Of a stretch of DNA of 64,000 nucleotides, positions 44,101-53,670 are shown in pieces; positions within the stretch are counted from its first letter, which is position 1; every line of letters starts with the position of its first letter. Origin of the DNA: Pagrus major (lineage: Eukaryota; Chordata; Actinopteri; Spariformes; Sparidae); contig NC_133238.1 in NCBI RefSeq assembly GCF_040436345.1, positions 6,884,150 through 6,948,149 of the forward strand, given 5' to 3'. The translations under genes and the position numbers were made by a program. The notes below the pieces were generated by a model. That model searched no databases. It saw only the letters and a program-made list of their open reading frames with translations, and was not told the DNA's origin.

Positions 44101-45311
44101 TCTTTGGCTTTAGTGAAACATGTTGGAAGGGATTTTTCCCCCAATCAGCATTCTTCAACCATTGGAAACATGAGAAGAAGAGTGACATCTTCCTGTTTTA
44201 TTCCAGAAAGCATTCCTCCTTTGTGTTCCATGTCCAACTATTATCCACTTATATGGAAAAAAGTAGAGTATGGCTGAAGATTCTACACAAAAGCCTTATT
44301 TGTTTACAATGAAAATATGAATGTTTAGTAATTGGTGGACTAATTGTTTTATTGTTAAAGTACAACAAGAAGCACCATCCAAAAAGCACATTATTCATTA
44401 CCTCCACTGCTTCCCCCTCCACTGGTGCCTGTGTGCTTCGTACTGGCACTGCGCCCCCCAGGGGCCCGCTGCTGGCCTTTGCTTTGGCCACGAGATGTGG
44501 AATTTGGTTTGGAAATGGTATTGAGCTCCTGCTCGATGGAGCACAGGTCAGCCATCAGGGCGTCCAGGTCCACTGTGTCACCCTGGTTTAACGCCTCTGC
44601 AGGGAGCAACAGATCAGGCATAGAGGAAGAACAGAGAGCAGGCAGAGGGAAAGGGGCAAGGGATTAAAGATTTCATTTGTCTGATCTTTTTTGGATCTGT
44701 GCTGTTATTATACTGATCTGGACCACTGTCAATGAGACGAGAGAGGTCTCACCGTTTATGTTGTACATTGAGAAGCGGTAGGAGAAGTTGGCCATGTTTG
44801 TCTCCTGTCTGAGAGGAGGCTTCTGCAGCGCCTTCTGGGGCCTGCCATCATCCAGACTCTACAGAACACACACAGACACATACAATCAAAACATGAGGTG
44901 CACATATGCAAAACCCTCATTCTGATGTTACAGTCAATGTAGAGGATCTAAGCAACCATGTCTTCCTGCTAGACTCCTTGGTCACACACACTAGTGCAGA
45001 CCTGCACAAATGCAAAATGTAAAGTGGTGGTGGGAGAGGAGTTGCTAGGATACAGTATAGGGAGACAGGATTAGCAGTGTTAAGGTTGCTATGGATACAG
45101 CCCCTTCCTTTCTGTCTGCTCTTCTACCTGTGTGAGTCTACATGTGCGTGTAACCAACCGCCCCCTCTTTTTTTTATGTGTGTGTTTTAACCTGTGTGAG
45201 CTTGTCCAGCTCGCCCAGCCAGGCTCCAAACATCTTGTCCAGGTCCTGGTCCTCCTTGTCGCTATCCTCCTCTGCTCCATGGTCCAGCTCATCATCTGAC
45301 ACCTGCTCCAT
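26381..45311 (-). CDS. raph1: Lamellipodin (Ras-association and PH domains 1), 14 constitutive coding exons
   Basis: Coding exons in transcript order: 45192-45311, 44753-44858, 44402-44596, 42877-43310, 36079-36156, 33457-33616, 32976-33097, 32570-32635, 32328-32471, 31560-31670, 30254-30352, 30009-30129, 29550-29686, 26381-29179. They give 1563 aa with all phases matched; two phase-0 cassettes (42032-42103, 40258-40332) would raise this to 1612. The N-terminus [21 protein letters not shown] is the MRL-family signature. A coiled basic segment ([19 protein letters not shown]) precedes the RA domain ([20 protein letters not shown]; about 312-400) and the PH domain (about 436-546: [19 protein letters not shown]). 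A 931-residue proline-rich tail holds repeated FPPPP/FPSPPP Ena/VASP-binding and SH3-binding sites. Lamellipodin links Ras-family GTPases and phosphoinositides to Ena/VASP and Scar/WAVE at the leading edge. APBB1IP (RIAM) is excluded by the long tail and N-terminus. Confidence 0.96.
28739..28945. repeat. raph1: 30-bp coding minisatellite in raph1 (decapeptide [10 protein letters not shown])
   Basis: Seven or so 30-bp units (GAGGCTGTGGTGGGTGCTGT, then TGGTGGTACT or a variant on the plus strand) encode repeats of [10 protein letters not shown] with Y/H changes. The unit is a multiple of three, so copy-number change keeps the frame. It lies in the Q/P-rich part of the tail. Confidence 0.93.
30353..31559. 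other. raph1: raph1 intron, no other feature seen
   Basis: The intron lies between exons 31560-31670 and 30254-30352 inside the PH-domain coding region. I see no recognisable element or ORF. Confidence 0.7.
33617..36078. other. raph1: raph1 intron with a dispersed repeat
   Basis: The intron lies between exon 36079-36156 and the RA-domain exon 33457-33616. It holds repeat copy B at 34185-34540. The open frames near 35504-35941 do not resemble any protein. Confidence 0.7.
34185..34540. repeat. Dispersed repeat with GGGCAATAT end (copy B, opposite orientation to copy A)
   Basis: It begins GGATGGGCAATATATTGATA and carries GTGATATGACAC, ATCTTAGAATTTGG, AAGTGTTGTCTTTTGCTGG and AATAGTCATCCCTACAATA. 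These blocks are the reverse complement of blocks at 23150-23540. Confidence 0.65.
38990..39600. repeat. Probable dispersed fish repeat (TTCACCC...CTACTCATC type)
   Basis: The blocks GGAATAATTCACCCAAAAAA, CATGCTGATGGAAAGTC, TTGTTTTACAAGATTGTAAA and GCTGTGAAGCTCC look like a high-copy nonautonomous repeat of fish genomes. Recognition is from memory only. The last 100 bp (TTGATTAATCAACTAATCA) resembles the family at 46005 and 53385. Confidence 0.4.
40205..40237. repeat. raph1: GAA/TTC tract just downstream of a raph1 cassette exon
   Basis: About ten GAA units on the plus strand read as a TTC (pyrimidine) tract on the transcript, starting about 20 nt after the donor of exon 40258-40332. Confidence 0.9.
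40258..40332 (-). CDS. raph1: Candidate raph1 cassette exon 2 (25 codons, phase 0-0)
   Basis: The 75-nt exon encodes [20 protein letters not shown] plus HLLTK with no stop. The acceptor is preceded by a pyrimidine tract (CCTCTTCTCTCTTCACCCAAG|CAC), and the donor is AAG|GTGACT, which is weak. Both boundaries are phase 0, matching exons 42877-43310 and 36079-36156, which also join directly in frame (...QTSTE|EEQAAK...). The call is therefore an optional exon. Its ordered, charged, non-repetitive sequence looks selected. Confidence 0.7.
40816..41833. mobile_element. 1018-bp nonautonomous DNA element with ~55-bp terminal inverted repeats
   Basis: The left end (GGCCCTGTTCAGACCTG, then TGTCCTGAGTGATCTGATCA) matches the reverse complement of the right end (GGCCCTGTTCAAACCTGG, then TGTCCTGAGTGATCCAACCA) over about 55 bp with a few mismatches. 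There is no internal transposase frame. Flanks carry TTA near both ends, which could be a 3-bp target duplication (Harbinger-like), but the boundary is not certain. It lies between the two candidate cassette exons of raph1. Confidence 0.8.
42032..42103 (-). CDS. raph1: Candidate raph1 cassette exon 1 (24 codons, phase 0-0)
   Basis: The 72-nt exon encodes [20 protein letters not shown] plus DQTT without a stop. The acceptor (CATTCCCCCAG|CAT) and the donor (ACT|GTAAGTG) are strong. Both ends are phase 0, so it can be included or skipped without frame change between exon 42877-43310 and the next exon. The product is an Arg-rich basic insert just before the coiled segment that leads into the RA domain. 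It is inferred from splice signals and frame; conservation is not checked. Confidence 0.6.
42877..43310 (-). CDS. raph1: raph1 exon with polyserine stretch and [10 protein letters not shown] motif
   Basis: The exon encodes [41 protein letters not shown], a run of about ten serines, [15 protein letters not shown] and [11 protein letters not shown], all conserved in lamellipodin. The polyserine is encoded by a purine-pyrimidine-biased run at about 43122-43160 (GAG/GAA on the plus strand) and is likely length-variable. Confidence 0.92.
43388..43876. mobile_element. TA-flanked 489-bp MITE (Tc1/mariner-like)
   Basis: The ends CAACCCCGATTTAAGAAATG and the reverse complement CAACCCTGATTCCAGAAAAT continue into a shared GTTGGGATGCTGTGTAAA, giving about 38 bp of inverted repeat. 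Each end abuts TA (43386-43387 and 43877-43878). The TA target and inverted ends fit Tc1/mariner-type insertion. There is no ORF. It lies in the raph1 intron next to exon 42877-43310. Confidence 0.75.
45192..45311 (-). CDS. raph1: raph1 first coding exon (start codon at the exon's first base)
   Basis: The exon encodes 40 residues, [20 protein letters not shown] then [20 protein letters not shown], the strongly conserved MRL N-terminus that binds talin in RIAM/lamellipodin. The minus strand reads TATTTGTAG|ATGGAG, so the ATG immediately follows a splice acceptor. The 5' UTR must lie in one or more upstream exons that I could not place. A short CA run (45315-45333) precedes the acceptor. Confidence 0.93.
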
Positions 45312-46004
45312 CTACAAATACACACACACACACAGAAATAGAGGGAAGGGATTAGGAAATTGTCAGATGATTCTACACGTGTACACAAATTCACACGCCA
45401 TCACATCACACCCACATAGCAGGAATGATCAAAAAGGAGGAAAAAAAAAAACCTTCAGCTCAGCTCATGCCAACCTCACTGCCTGTTACCATGACAACCG
45501 CTCATGGACCCCTAGCGGGCACCCTGCTCAGTGTAATCGTGGCCTGTAGTGTCTTGTGTGCTTGCTCACCGCTGACACACCCATCGTCTCCACCGCCAGC
45601 TAAATCTGAGAGAGAAGGACGCTGATGGACGTCAGGAGGTGCAGAACACCAATCAATATCGCCTAAACTGATGTACTTTCGGGATCTATAAATCTGTAGT
45701 AAATCACTACACCAGCAGCGTACCCGTGGAGAAGATATCAATCTAAGCACAGTGAACAGCACTAGCAGGTGGTATTGATGGCTGTATGAAAGATTTCCTC
45801 TGGCTATAAGGGGGTCAGTGTAGGGAGGCACAGCAAGCTGGTTATGAGAGCCCAGCTGTGTGCTGTCAAAGGTGATGACAGAGCTCCCTCTACTGGCCAC
45901 ATAGGAAAGTGATGTAACTGCAAGATACAGCTGTGCGCCTGGTTGACTGGATACAAGCAATCTAGTGATGCAACTGAACAGCTGATTGTCTCCAATACCA
46001 GTCA

Positions 46005-46330
46005 ATTAATGAATTAGTCAAAAGAAAAATGATTGCCAACTAATAATGGCAACTATTTTGATAATCCATTAATTGTTTCAGTCACTTTTAAATCAAAAAA
46101 TGTTAAACATTTGCCGGTTCAAGCTTCTTAAATGTTAGGATTTGTTGTTTTTCTTTGTCATTTGATAGCAAATAAAGAGTCTCTGGGTTTTGGGCTGTTG
46201 GTTGTACAAAAGCAACTATTTAAACATGTCACTTTTTCACAATTTTGACATTTTATAGACTAAACAATGAATCATGAAAATAATGAACAGATTTATCAAT
46301 AATGAAAATAATCGTTCGTTGCAGCCCTAC
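46005..46330. repeat. Dispersed repeat ending GTTGCAGCCCT (copy 1)
   Basis: The sequence runs from GTCAATTAATGAATTAGTC through ATTTTGATAATCCATTAATTG, CTTCTTAAATGT and GACATTTTATAGACTAAACAA to ATCGTTCGTTGCAGCCCT. The same ordered blocks occur at 53385-53670 in the same orientation. Confidence 0.7.
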
Positions 46331-47479
46331 TTAATATTGACATTTTACATAGGTAGAAGAATTGAATTCTTATGGATATATATCAAATGATTAGGAATGA
46401 CCAAACATCAGATATTCATGGATCTTTAGGAAGGTTTGCTTGCTTTCATTAAACAGACAAATAAAAAACTTTATAACTAATCCTATAGCACATTCAAACA
46501 TGACAAGACACTGCAGATATAAATCAGTGTCAAGCCATCTAGTATAAAGTTAAAAAGCAATGAAAGAAAGAAAACTACCAGACCCTTTTCAGTCTATTCA
46601 AGGACACGCTTCAGTACAGACAAAGCACTAAATCCAAACATGAACATGGAGAAAACGGAGCAGACTTCAAGAACAGTGCAAAAACTAGTCTATTATACAA
46701 TGTGTGTGACAATGTGTTGTGTCAGTGTGTGCTGACGTCCCTCCCCGTTTCTTCACAGTATTAAATTCTAGGTCAGCTAAACTGTTTTAGACAACCTGAT
46801 ATTAAACCAAGTGTGTCACACGGTCAACTTTTTATCTACTGTTTAATCAGCACCAGAGTGCATGGATCAACTGTACTTTTCCCCTAAGAGCGCTTCCATC
46901 TTGGTACACGCCAGTGCCCCCCCAATACAGTCCACTCAGATGGAATATTCCCGGGTAATCCCATTGATGTTTTCAGGGGGTGTCATTCCCACCCATTCAC
47001 CACGCTCTATGGTGTCAGTCACTAGTGGGGACTGTACCAAACCAGGATTAACCCCCGTGGTGACCCCTGTTCTTTTGATCCAGCAAACTGTGTACGTGTG
47101 GCTTGATGTGTATATGTGTGGCTTTGTGTGTCTAAGCCTTTACTTACTTGAATACTTGAGAGCAATGTTGAGTCATGCTTTGTTGTTAGAGGGTGATAAA
47201 AGGCAGGTAATAAAGCAGGCAGTAGGTGAAAGGCAATAAAACAGGCTGCGTTTGGCAAAGTAAACAGCTATATGATAGTAAAAGCATTACAAATCAGTCA
47301 GCTGAGGACAAACGCACACACAGCAGCTGAGGGACGCTTGTTTCAGACCACAAGCAGTCATATTCCAGATAGTACATGTGCTCAGCTCCTTAGATTTAAG
47401 AAATATAATCTCGCAATGTCCCATCCCATCCCATCCTTTATGTCTCTACAACTGCTATTTCAAGCTACAGCTGCCACTC

Positions 47480-47480
<1 letters not shown>

Positions 47481-47512
<32 letters not shown>
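47481..47512. repeat. TG microsatellite
   Basis: About 16 TG units, uninterrupted. Confidence 0.95.
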
Positions 47513-47513
<1 letters not shown>

Positions 47514-48469
47514 TGGAGAGTTTTTACTGTTTTGGCATGCATATCAAACAGATGAGGAACATGGACTTGTCATCTTGTGGAGGAAGATGGAGTATGTAAA
47601 CAAAAACAAGTCAACCGAATGTGCGTGTGGGCATGTGTGTGTGTGTGAAATTATATCCATGCAATCATGTGTGGGAGTCAGAGCAGGAAATGGCCAGGAT
47701 GTGCAGAATTCCTAATTTCCCTCATGGCCTGTTCCTTGGCAGGAAACTCCAGCTGTCCTTCGGTTTATCCGTGCCACTTTACTGTGGAGGGGAGGGACTT
47801 GTGGGTGAGAGGAGGGTCCTTTAGGTTGACCCTGTGGTTTACCAGAAAATGAAAAAAGTATATAGTTTTTCATCACTGAAATTACATGGTGCCATATTAC
47901 CGCCACAGAATTATTTGTCTGTTTTGCTACCCTCAAACGTGGCTCCATATGGGGCCCTTCGGTCACAGACATATCCATTTGGGGGTTCCCCAGCATGAAA
48001 AGGGTTGAGTGTCCTTGCTATAAGGCATGACATCATGCCTGGCTGGAGGCAGACAGGAAGAGGATATGGCTAAAATCAAATGAGCTTGCATTGTGTTTGC
48101 CAACACTCTCTGAGGTGCTTCCATATGTAAATACACCAGCCAGAAATGAGTCCAACTGCAGGACACTTTTAACAGCTGTGTTTAAACATCAACAAGCCTG
48201 CGGCCTTTCCCAAAAGTTAAACACACACACACTTTGCGAGTAGGTGCATACAGAAATGTGTATATGCTGAAGGTGCATATACAATGTAACTGCAAGAAGA
48301 ATAAAAATGAAGCAAACTCACGAAAACAAAAAGCTCTTTGAAAATAGCCCTGCTGCTGTCATTCTAATGGAATCACAGCCTTGAAGGCAGATGATGCTGC
48401 AGGTTTAAGTGAATTACCACCTGAGGCCCTGCTTTTAAGCTTATGGAGCATGACCTGAGAGAGACACAG

Positions 48470-48471
<2 letters not shown>

Positions 48472-48548
<77 letters not shown>
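48472..48548. repeat. Long TG microsatellite (~38 units)
   Basis: An uninterrupted run of alternating G and T of about 76 bp, the longest in the window. Alternating purine-pyrimidine tracts can adopt Z-DNA, and such loci are usually polymorphic. Confidence 0.95.
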
Positions 48549-48552
<4 letters not shown>

Positions 48553-50775
48553 CAAATGGACTGCGACAGGGATCATCGCAAACCAAACGGCAGCCTTGGC
48601 CTTTTCCCCCCCTGATACTGCACGACCCCTCTCTGTTGTCTGAGCATGACCAGCACTCATCGGTCTCCTGTGACTGCCGGCTGGCACAGAGGTCTAGAGT
48701 GAAATGTTACAAGGTCAAAGGTCTTTCCGATGGAGTCTCTCATGCAGTTCCTGCTGATGCTGCAGTGCTGGCAAAAGGAGATGAGGAGTCAATGGAAGGG
48801 AAAGGAAGATGAAAAGTGTGTTCTGGGAAGACAAATCTTTCTAAATCTTAGAGAAAGCACAGTGGGCTTCTGGTGCTGAGGAAGATGAAGATGAAGTGCT
48901 GGAGGAGAAAGAGGAGGAGGACACGTCTATCTTTAGACTAAGTCGTTCATATCAGAGTGTCAAGAGGATTGGAAAAGGGAGTGGTATGAAGACTAGATGT
49001 TAAGTCGCTGAGAAGAAAAGTGTCGAATAGTCCTCTATAGTTCCTACTCCAAACAATGAACTCTGAGACAAATGGTATCCTGCTGAATATTAACTAAAAT
49101 TAGGCTGTATGTCAACTCACAGGCTACAGATGTATTTGATCTGAATTATGCAAACTAATTATACTACTAATTTATAAAAAAATAAAGAGTACCATCACTT
49201 AAGGCAAGAAAACACAACCTTGTTGGTTTAAAAATGAACCCAGTGACTTCTTGTCACATGTTAGGTCACACCTCTTGGAATGAATGAATGCTGCCCGAGT
49301 GCTATTTTCACCCCACATGTGACAAACATATGTTGTCCCTCCAAGAGACGTTTTAAGCTCATTCACAGCATATTTATCCTCTTTGGAAGCACATTTTCAG
49401 CAGTTGATCCATCTCAAATATTAAGGACCAATAGACTTGTCCCAATAATAACATTATTGATTTATTGTACACATCTTTCTCATGAACTCATCAATACATG
49501 CACATGAACGATAATTTTTCGGACCTTCATATTGCACATTGTGTTTACATGCATTTTTGTTAACATAGCCCAGGAGTCCATTTTAATTATTGTTTTGGTT
49601 GTGATGTTTTATTTTATTTGATGTCTTATTTAATAGGATATTTTTATATTTATGTCACACCCCAATTCCAATGTCTGAATATTCTTAAAAATGTTAAATG
49701 TATTGCTCTTTGAAAGGGTACTTGATATCATTTATTGCAATTCTTTCTGGGACAATATATCATCAAACAAAAGTAGTTACCATGAAAGGCCTAGGGACCA
49801 ACTTCAAATGCCTCTGTCACAGGCATTGGCTAGGGTATTCCCAAAATGTCTGTGGGTTGAGAGGAAACTCGAGCAACCAACAATTACACAAACTCCACAC
49901 AAAACAAAGTGTGAGGCAACAGTGCTCACCAATAAAAAGAAAAGAGAAAGAAGTAGAGAGAGAGAGAGAGAGGCCCTGAGGAAAGGGAGAAAGACACGCA
50001 AATATCTGGGTGTGACGGAAAGATTAAGGGAGAGTGCTACATGACATCATAGGTCAGATTAGGTCACCATGGCTCGCTCCCTAATTCAGTTTGCATGATG
50101 GGAACAGAGCACAGTTGTTCATTTGGTTCACATTAAGTTGAAATCTGGCATGGACAACCACAACTTGGGTGATTCACCACACTCACTTAAGTAGCTGTAC
50201 TCATGTTTTGGGTAGTTTGTGTATTGGTTAATACTGCAACTCACTTACTTTCCAGTCACTGTAGTCACAGTAGTGGGAAAGTGTATTCAAGAGAGTGCGT
50301 CACTTCCTGTGTGATTTGGCTTTCAGCCAGGTTGAGGGCTAAAAGACTTAGGTAATGTTTGGAAATGTCATATTTATATTTCGACGATTCATATGAAAGA
50401 ATGATCATTATGAAAGAAAGTCCTGTTTATTGGACTGAATTTTAATTACCTTTGCGAAAATATATAAAAAAACATCTAAGTGAATGCATATAAGAGACAG
50501 GAAAACAGGCCCCCTCTATAATGCTGAAGCCATTCAGTGACTCTTTCAGCACCTCCTGCCTTGTTCCCAGCTGACATTCAAATGATGAATTGCTTCTGAC
50601 ATTAAATAAAATCCTTTCATATTTAAGTCACACAGGAAATAGGAGGGCTGGGTTGTGGAATATGACCTTAGCTGTGTAAACACTATTGTGGCCAGATACT
50701 CCTGCTGCGATGATGACTGAGTGGATGTTTCCATCAAGAACTTCAAAATAGACTATTTTGGGACCAAATACGACA

Positions 50776-50780
<5 letters not shown>

Positions 50781-50842
<62 letters not shown>
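50781..50842. repeat. TG microsatellite (~31 units)
   Basis: An uninterrupted TG run ending in TGGGTGTTTT. Confidence 0.95.
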
Positions 50843-50846
<4 letters not shown>

Positions 50847-52652
50847 TTTTAGTGTGGTACTGTTGCAATGAGGATTGTGGAGGTTGATGGAACTGGGCGC
50901 TGGTCCTTTGGCTCTCATCATCTCCACCTTGGAAAAATGGTGAATTACACACAAACATCCAAAGCCACCTTGTCCTGCAAGCTATTTTCTTTTTCCCTTT
51001 ACAAAAATAACTTGCAAATGTCTGACACCTCTCTCTAAAAATATTCCTGACACATCATACCATCAAATGAAAGCAAGCCAAAACAGAGATTGTTCAGGAC
51101 TGGATATGGAGCTATAAAACAGCTTGGCAATTACAGAAACTCAGTGAACCATTATGAGGCCTGTGTAGAGCGTCATAGTGCAAATGTAGCGTGGGAATTC
51201 TTGAGAGTTTTGTGGGACACAAATGCTCACACTGACAGGAGTTGCCGGGGGCAGATGCAGACAGACAAAGCGCAAACAGAAAACATTTAGCATACCAACA
51301 TGACTAGAAATAGCTCAAAACACAGTCATTCACCAGGTCAACGAGAGACAATTCAATTCATGTAATAATGCTCTGAGTGGGAAACTCTACCAGGCACACC
51401 GTAGCTACATAATATCTTTTAATAGCAAGCAAAGCCGCCGTTGTGTATAGACATATGTAAATACAAACACACAAATATTTTCATGTAAGTTCCCTGGTGA
51501 AAAATTTCCTGGGTAAAAACCAAGCATTTGTTGTGCCTGAAACTGCTGCTAATTTGAACATTTTTAATGACATGATTTCAAATAAAAAGAAAACTACATG
51601 TTAAGTTGCTGGGCTTGATTTACATAATGTTTTACATCACAGAGAACTTGGATTGCATTCTGACCTTGAAACATCATAATTAGCATGGTTCCTGTACGGC
51701 CCAAGACATAAAGGCTCTGCATCAACTCTGATTAAAACGGAACAGAACATCATTGGTACCCATCTATTGAGCATCAGCGATATTGGTGAGTTGAGGTGTA
51801 TAAACATAGTCCAAAGGGTACAAAAAAACAACCCCCACCCAAGACACAGTCTGTTCACCCTCTGCTTTGCTCTCAAATACATAAAACGCACACATTTTCA
51901 CCTCCTCTCTACTCCTGACCTCCTTTCCTTCTCTTTCTCATGTCAACCCATCATCTGGTACGAAACTGTGCTTCGAGCCTGACAGACTATGAATCACCTC
52001 TTACACATACTTGTGTCTGATTGTCATCATAAACCCGCAAGGTCTATAAACTCAAGCCATAAAACACACACTGAAATGCCAAGTGTCAAGCTATCGTAAG
52101 GATGTTCTGTGTCATAGCGAGGCCGTTTAAAGCCATTATACACTTAGGAGCTTGTCATGTGATCTGGTGTGCGGCTAGACAGCGAAAAGAAGGCGTCTGT
52201 CACGAATGAACATTTATTGCTGCTCTCACATGTTTAGTTTCACTGCCTTTGACACAAAAAACAGATACAATTTCATTGTAAATGTGCGGGCATGTAATAA
52301 CGGTTATTTCCAGGCTCATGTTTTCAGCAAAGCCTGTGGTTATTCGCTCATTTCCGCTCCCATCCCTTTTTACCCCTCTTGCCTTGCCTTTTTTCCTGGT
52401 CAACTCCCTTCATGTATAGATGTTACACTGGGAGGGGAGCAATGGAGACCAGGAACTGACGTCAGTGTGTCAAATAGACATTTATGCAAGTCGAAAGACG
52501 AAACTGGCTAAAAGCTTGAGCTAGCGGCGCCAGTAAAAGAACTCTTTGAAGGGAGCAACTAGTCGGCTGCTGTCCAAAGTCTGACAGGGCGGGGCAGTCC
52601 ACCTCAACTGACCTGTAGTGACCACTGATGTCTGACACAAAAAATTACATAA

Positions 52653-52655
<3 letters not shown>

Positions 52656-52704
<49 letters not shown>
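52656..52704. repeat. TG microsatellite (~24 units)
   Basis: An uninterrupted TG run preceded by AATTC. Confidence 0.95.
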
Positions 52705-52706
<2 letters not shown>

Positions 52707-52974
52707 TCCATGAGTGAGAGATGTGGGATGGATCCTTAAAGGTTAATAAAAAACAAGCTTGAGACAAGAAGAGCGGAGGTTTAAATTAGGGAGAAGGAAA
52801 CAGGGAAGGGGGCAGGGAGCTTAAAGCTAAAAAAATACCCATATACACTACAAACCATCAATGGATGATTTTCAGAGACACACATGCTACACACTGTGTC
52901 TGCATTAGATTATTGTCAATTGAGGCTTGTGTCAGGTACTTCTCCGGGTATATTCACCAAATGCCAGAGCTAAA

Positions 52975-53045
52975 TAATAAAGGCTGACCAATATATCTGT
53001 TGGCTGATATTATATATATCAGTCAATATTGGTCGATCACAGATA
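52975..53045. repeat. Fragment of an ATATCGG-type dispersed repeat
   Basis: GGCTGACCAATATATCTGTT and TGATATTATATATATCAGTC, followed by ATATTGGTCGAT, resemble the fuller copy at 61380-61620. Confidence 0.45.
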
Positions 53046-53384
53046 TAAAAGTTGTAAAAGATGCTTGGTGTAATTTACAATTATTAAATTCACAGTGAGT
53101 TGTGCACTGATGGCATTTTAGACAATATAGTTTATTGTGAACTGTAAGATATCCAGCCTCCATTACTTATCATAATGTAACATTTCTTTTTTCTGTGCAG
53201 CTAGATTAGGCAATGATTACAGGATATTCACAGTGAATGTCAAATTGCACTAGTTTGGTCCCAAACACTGTAATTTAAATATTTTGTCAAAAGCCAACAC
53301 AAAGTTGTTGTTATGCATGTTCTCTGAGGAGACTACATCTAAAAGCCTGTTCCCCCTCAAAGTAAAAGTCCCAAATTGGAGTTG

Positions 53385-53670
53385 AGCTGCAATAATTAAT
53401 CAATTAATAGATTAGTTGTCAACTATTAAATTAATAGCTAACTATTTTAATAATCAATTCATTTCAATTCATAAAAACTTCTTCCAGCTTCTTAAATGTG
53501 AATATTTTCTGGTGTCTTTACTCCTCTATGACAGTAAACTGAATACACTGATCGACATTTATCACCATTTTATGACATTTTATAGACCAAACAACCAATC
53601 AAATAATCAAGTAAATAATCAACAGATTAACCTACAATGAAAATAATTGTTAGTTGCAGCCCTAGAAGTT
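53385..53670. repeat. Dispersed repeat with GCTGCAA...TTGCAGC ends (copy 2)
   Basis: It starts GAGCTGCAATAATTAATCAA and ends AATTGTTAGTTGCAGCCCT, so the termini are inverted (GCTGCAA/TTGCAGC). Internal blocks CTTCTTAAATGTGAATATTT and GACATTTTATAGACCAAACA match the copy at 46005-46330. Confidence 0.7.
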
